Source: Edaphobacter sp. (lineage in GTDB: Bacteria > Acidobacteriota > Terriglobia > Terriglobales > Acidobacteriaceae). From it: a stretch of 39,559 nt of DNA. Below are positions 37,028 through 39,559 of this stretch, piece by piece. Every line of letters starts with the position of its first letter. The stretch's first letter is position 1. The notes below the pieces were generated by a model. It made no database searches and was not told the DNA's origin. It was given only the letters and a program-made list of their open reading frames with translations. The position numbers were made by a program, and so were the translations under genes. The stretch lies in the NCBI GenBank assembly GCA_025462645.1, contig JAOAPB010000123.1:1-39559 (forward strand), given 5' to 3'.

Positions 37028-39559
37028 ATGTCGAACAAACAGAAAAAATTCTACTTAACCACGCCCATCTACTACGTAAACGCGCGCCCCCACATAGGCC
37101 ACGCCTACACAACCATCGTGGCCGACGTCATCGCCCGCCGCCACCGCCTCCTCGGCGACGACACCTTCTTCCTCACCGGCACCGACGAGCACGGCCAGAA
37201 GATCGAGCGCAGCGCCGCAGCCGCAGGCATCCCCCCACAACAATTCGCCGACCAGATCTCCCTCGAATTCCGCAACCTCTGGGACCGCATGGGCCTCACC
37301 TACGACGGCTACATCCGCACCACGGACCCCAAGCACAAGCGCGGCGCGCAGAAGCTCTTCGCCGAACTCTACAAGCGCGGCCAGATCTACCTCAGCTCCT
37401 ACACCGGCCAGTACTCGATCGGCGAAGAGATTTTCGTCGAAGGTCCGCCGGGCACCATCGGCCCGGACGGCAAGCCCACCGAGACCGTTACCGAAGAAAA
37501 CTTCTTCTTCCGCCTCAGCGCCTACCAACTCCCGCTCCTCAACCTCATCGAGTCGGACACGCTCGCCATCACGCCCGAAACCCGCAAGAACGAGGTGCTC
37601 GGCTTCCTCCGTGGCAACGTCTCTGAAGCGCGCCAGCAAGGCCTCGAAATCGCGAAGTCCGCGGCTGGTGTGGACTACGTGAAAGGCGCGCTCCGCGACC
37701 TCTCCGTCTCGCGCTCAAGCTTTACCTGGGGCATCCCCGTTCCCGAGCCTGCCGCCAGCGCTACCGAAAAGAAACACGTCATGTACGTCTGGCTCGATGC
37801 CCTCGCTAACTACATGACGGCAGTCGGCTACGGCTCCGACGACCCGAAGGACCAGGCTGAGTTCGCCCACTACTGGCCTGCCGACGTTCACATCATGGCC
37901 AAGGAGATCACGCGCCAGCACTGCGTCTACTGGCCCGCGTTCCTGCTTGCCGCCGGCCTGGCGCTACCCAAGGCCGTTACCGCTCACGGCTGGTTACTCT
38001 TCGAAGACTCGAAGATGTCGAAATCCCGCGGCAACATAGTCCGCACTGAGACCATCCTCGACGCCTTCGGCACCCTCCTGCAAAAACCCGCCGAAATCTC
38101 AGGCACTTCAGGATTAAGCACCGGGTTTCAGCCCGGTGAATCAGACGCACAAGAAAGAGGGGCTTTAGCCCCGGGCCTTTCATCCACAGAAGCCTCCAGT
38201 GCCGAAGCCAACCGCACCGAAGCCAAAGGTCTCGTTAAGGGCACGGCTTCAGCCGTGCCACAAGAAACTACCGGCGGAGCGGCCATAGCCGCCAAGGTAT
38301 CGCCTCTTCCCTCCACACCTGTCATTCTGAGCGCAGCGAAGAACCCCCGCATTTCGCCCGAAGCGCCACAAACTCACCCGGCAAAGCACGAACAAGACCT
38401 CTTCGCCTCCGACGTCCTGCGCTACTTCCTACTCCGCGAAATCCCCTTCGGCCAGGACGGAAGCTTCAGCTTCGACGCGCTAGTCCAGCGCTACAACAGC
38501 GACCTCGCCAACGGCTACGGCAACCTAGTCAGCCGCACATTGTCGATGATCACGAAGTACTTTGACGGTTACCTTCCTCTAGGTGAGTGCGATGGACAAC
38601 TCTCTGAGGTCGCAAACTTGCTTACAAAGAAGGTCAATCAGAATTATGAAGCGAATGACTTCACGTCTGCATTGGCAAACCTCTCTGCACTTATCAAAGC
38701 TGCGGATGGCTTCCTGTCATTGACAACTCCTTGGAAGTTAGACAGCAGTGATGAAGAACAGAACGAAAAACTTAAGAATATCTTGTATACGGCATTCACA
38801 GTCCTTCACTATGTCACCGTACTGTTGCAGCCAGTTTTGCCCTACACTGCCCAACTCGTCTTCGACCAAATGGGAATCGAAGATCAGTCCGAGCAAGCTC
38901 AGCTCACTCTTCCGTGGAGGCAAATCAAACTAGGCCCTCTATCCCCCATCTTCCCCAGAGCAGATAAAGGACTCATCCAGATCATGACCGACATGGAACA
39001 AGACGCCGCCCCCAAACCCGAACCCTCCAAACTCGTAGACGAAAAGACCACCCACACCACGCCCGTCCCCACCGACCCCACGCACCCCGGAGCCGCCCCC
39101 CGCACCTCCGCCTTCACCGAAGAAAACCCCGGAGCCACCGTCGGCGGCAGCCACGCCCTCACCACCGAGCGCCCCGGCACTCCCTCCCACACCGAGTCCC
39201 CAGCCTCCGGCCCTTTCGTCGCATCGTCCGCGGCCTCCACCACCCCAGACACCCCCCAAATCGCCATCGACGACTTCGTCAAAGTAGATCTCCGCGTAGC
39301 CCAGATCGTAGTAGCCGAGCGCATCCCCAAAGCCGACAAGCTCCTCCGCCTCGAAGTCGACCTCGGCTACGAACGCCGCCAGATCCTCTCCGGCATAGCC
39401 GAGTGGTACACCCCCGAAGAACTCATCGGACGCCGCATCATCGTCATCGCCAACCTCGCCCCCCGCAAGATGCGCGGCCTGGAATCCCACGGCATGCTCC
39501 TCGCCGCCTCGACCGGCGAAAACAGCAAACCCATCCTCGCCACCTTCGCCGAAGACATA
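37028..39559 (+). CDS. metG: Methionyl-tRNA synthetase (partial, runs off the window) with in-frame repeat insertion
   Basis: 844 codons are visible with no stop. Start ATG 37028. Class I signatures HIGH (22-25) and KMSKS (329-333); the editing-region zinc cysteines are absent (GQYSIGEEIF instead). Residues about 351-456 are an insertion with no place in the family (see repeat entry). The frame resumes at DLFASDVLRYFLLREIPFGQDGSFS, and the anticodon-binding domain follows but is AT-richer with different codon use (about 38545-38930). A Pro/Thr-rich linker then leads to a C-terminal tRNA-binding (Trbp111/EMAP-like) domain from about residue 744 (DDFVKVDLRVAQIV). It charges tRNA-Met. Confidence 0.93.
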   Translation, partial: MSNKQKKFYLTTPIYYVNARPHIGHAYTTIVADVIARRHRLLGDDTFFLTGTDEHGQKIERSAAAAGIPPQQFADQISLEFRNLWDRMGLTYDGYIRTTDPKHKRGAQKLFAELYKRGQIYLSSYTGQYSIGEEIFVEGPPGTIGPDGKPTETVTEENFFFRLSAYQLPLLNLIESDTLAITPETRKNEVLGFLRGNVSEARQQGLEIAKSAAGVDYVKGALRDLSVSRSSFTWGIPVPEPAASATEKKHVMYVWLDALANYMTAVGYGSDDPKDQAEFAHYWPADVHIMAKEITRQHCVYWPAFLLAAGLALPKAVTAHGWLLFEDSKMSKSRGNIVRTETILDAFGTLLQKPAEISGTSGLSTGFQPGESDAQERGALAPGLSSTEASSAEANRTEAKGLVKGTASAVPQETTGGAAIAAKVSPLPSTPVILSAAKNPRISPEAPQTHPAKHEQDLFASDVLRYFLLREIPFGQDGSFSFDALVQRYNSDLANGYGNLVSRTLSMITKYFDGYLPLGECDGQLSEVANLLTKKVNQNYEANDFTSALANLSALIKAADGFLSLTTPWKLDSSDEEQNEKLKNILYTAFTVLHYVTVLLQPVLPYTAQLVFDQMGIEDQSEQAQLTLPWRQIKLGPLSPIFPRADKGLIQIMTDMEQDAAPKPEPSKLVDEKTTHTTPVPTDPTHPGAAPRTSAFTEENPGATVGGSHALTTERPGTPSHTESPASGPFVASSAASTTPDTPQIAIDDFVKVDLRVAQIVVAERIPKADKLLRLEVDLGYERRQILSGIAEWYTPEELIGRRIIVIANLAPRKMRGLESHGMLLAASTGENSKPILATFAEDI
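38080..38395 (+). repeat. In-frame cluster of REP-like palindromes inside metG
   Basis: Five repeat modules in a row within the open frame. CACCGGG/CCCGGTG at 38119-38138; GGGGCTTTAGCCCC at 38159-38172; the perfect palindrome GGCACGGCTTCAGCCGTGCC at 38240-38259; GCGGC/GCCGC at 38279-38292; and TGTCATTCTGAGCGCAGCGA at 38320, a member of the repeat type seen at 20901. Hairpin words CTTCAG and CTTTAG echo those in the 23273 and 25828 elements. The insert contributes about 105 residues without any stop codon. Confidence 0.85.

Noticed and set aside
38080..38395. Intein in metG
   Set aside because: No Cys/Ser at the start, no His-Asn at the end, no splicing blocks or homing endonuclease; the insert is repeat-derived.
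38080..38395. Group II or other self-splicing intron in metG
   Set aside because: The stretch is short, in frame, without intron boundary sequences or domain V-like hairpin.
1..39559. tRNA or rRNA genes
   Set aside because: I looked in the gaps for cloverleaf ends and T-loop GTTCRA words with matching arms and found none convincing; a covariance-model scan would be decisive.

Overview
The window (about 60-65% GC by eye, C-ending codons strongly preferred, dense in short dispersed palindromic repeats) looks like a chromosomal segment of an acidobacterium of the Terriglobia type (Granulicella/Edaphobacter/Terriglobus-like). This rests on gene content: lipid A genes, a predicted bacillithiol deacetylase, DUF6526-like, Ig-like surface protein, tandem Tat-exported ferritin-like proteins, a carboxypeptidase-regulatory-domain TonB receptor. 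The repeat style also fits. It is inference, not a database match. I saw no rRNA, tRNA, CRISPR array, integrase or transposase.

Layout. 0.2-2.65 kb (+): tatD, a YajQ-family gene and a polyprenyl diphosphate synthase. 2.7-7.4 kb: block A, with metHF and xseB leftward and a lipoprotein gene and bshB1 rightward from one divergent promoter region. 7.4-10.2 kb (-): lipid A acyltransferase, lpxD, a MobB-like P-loop gene and a doubtful small ORF. 10.3-12.6 kb (-): SYLF protein, LuxR-type regulator, dcd. 12.8-13.1 kb (+): HU/IHF. 13.1-15.8 kb (-): priA with an in-frame repeat insertion. 15.9-17.3 kb (+): PfkB kinase and VOC protein. 17.5-20.2 kb (-): Ig-like surface protein, membrane sulfatase-like enzyme, small membrane protein. 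20.4-22.8 kb: DUF6526-like gene, CysJ-like reductase, unknown gene. 22.9-25.7 kb (+): small secreted Cys/His protein and a TonB-dependent receptor bracketed by two ~120 bp repeats. 26.1-31.2 kb: block B, a diverged second copy of block A in the same order and orientation, with an extra four-helix-bundle (IVP/S23) gene. 31.6-33.5 kb (+): two ferritin-like proteins. 34.0-36.2 kb (+): hexuronate-type MFS transporter and FadR-type GntR regulator. 36.3 kb: short tail-collar protein. 37.0 kb to the end: metG, running off the window.

Themes. The four-gene A/B duplication links one-carbon/methionine metabolism (homocysteine methyltransferase-methylene-THF reductase), exonuclease VII small subunit, an uncharacterised lipoprotein and a bacillithiol-type deacetylase. 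Conservation of the whole unit, including its extended -10 promoter and leader, suggests a functional module.

The most striking signal is that dispersed repeats have entered essential genes in frame. metG carries about 105 extra codons built from five repeat palindromes between its KMSKS motif and anticodon-binding domain, followed by an AT-richer, differently coded segment. priA carries about 70 codons of heptamer plus 24-bp tandem repeats in its linker. The same TCTTCCC heptamer lies at the start of the block B bshB1 and, as a single inverted GGGAAGAGGGA copy, on the other side of the inserted four-helix-bundle gene.
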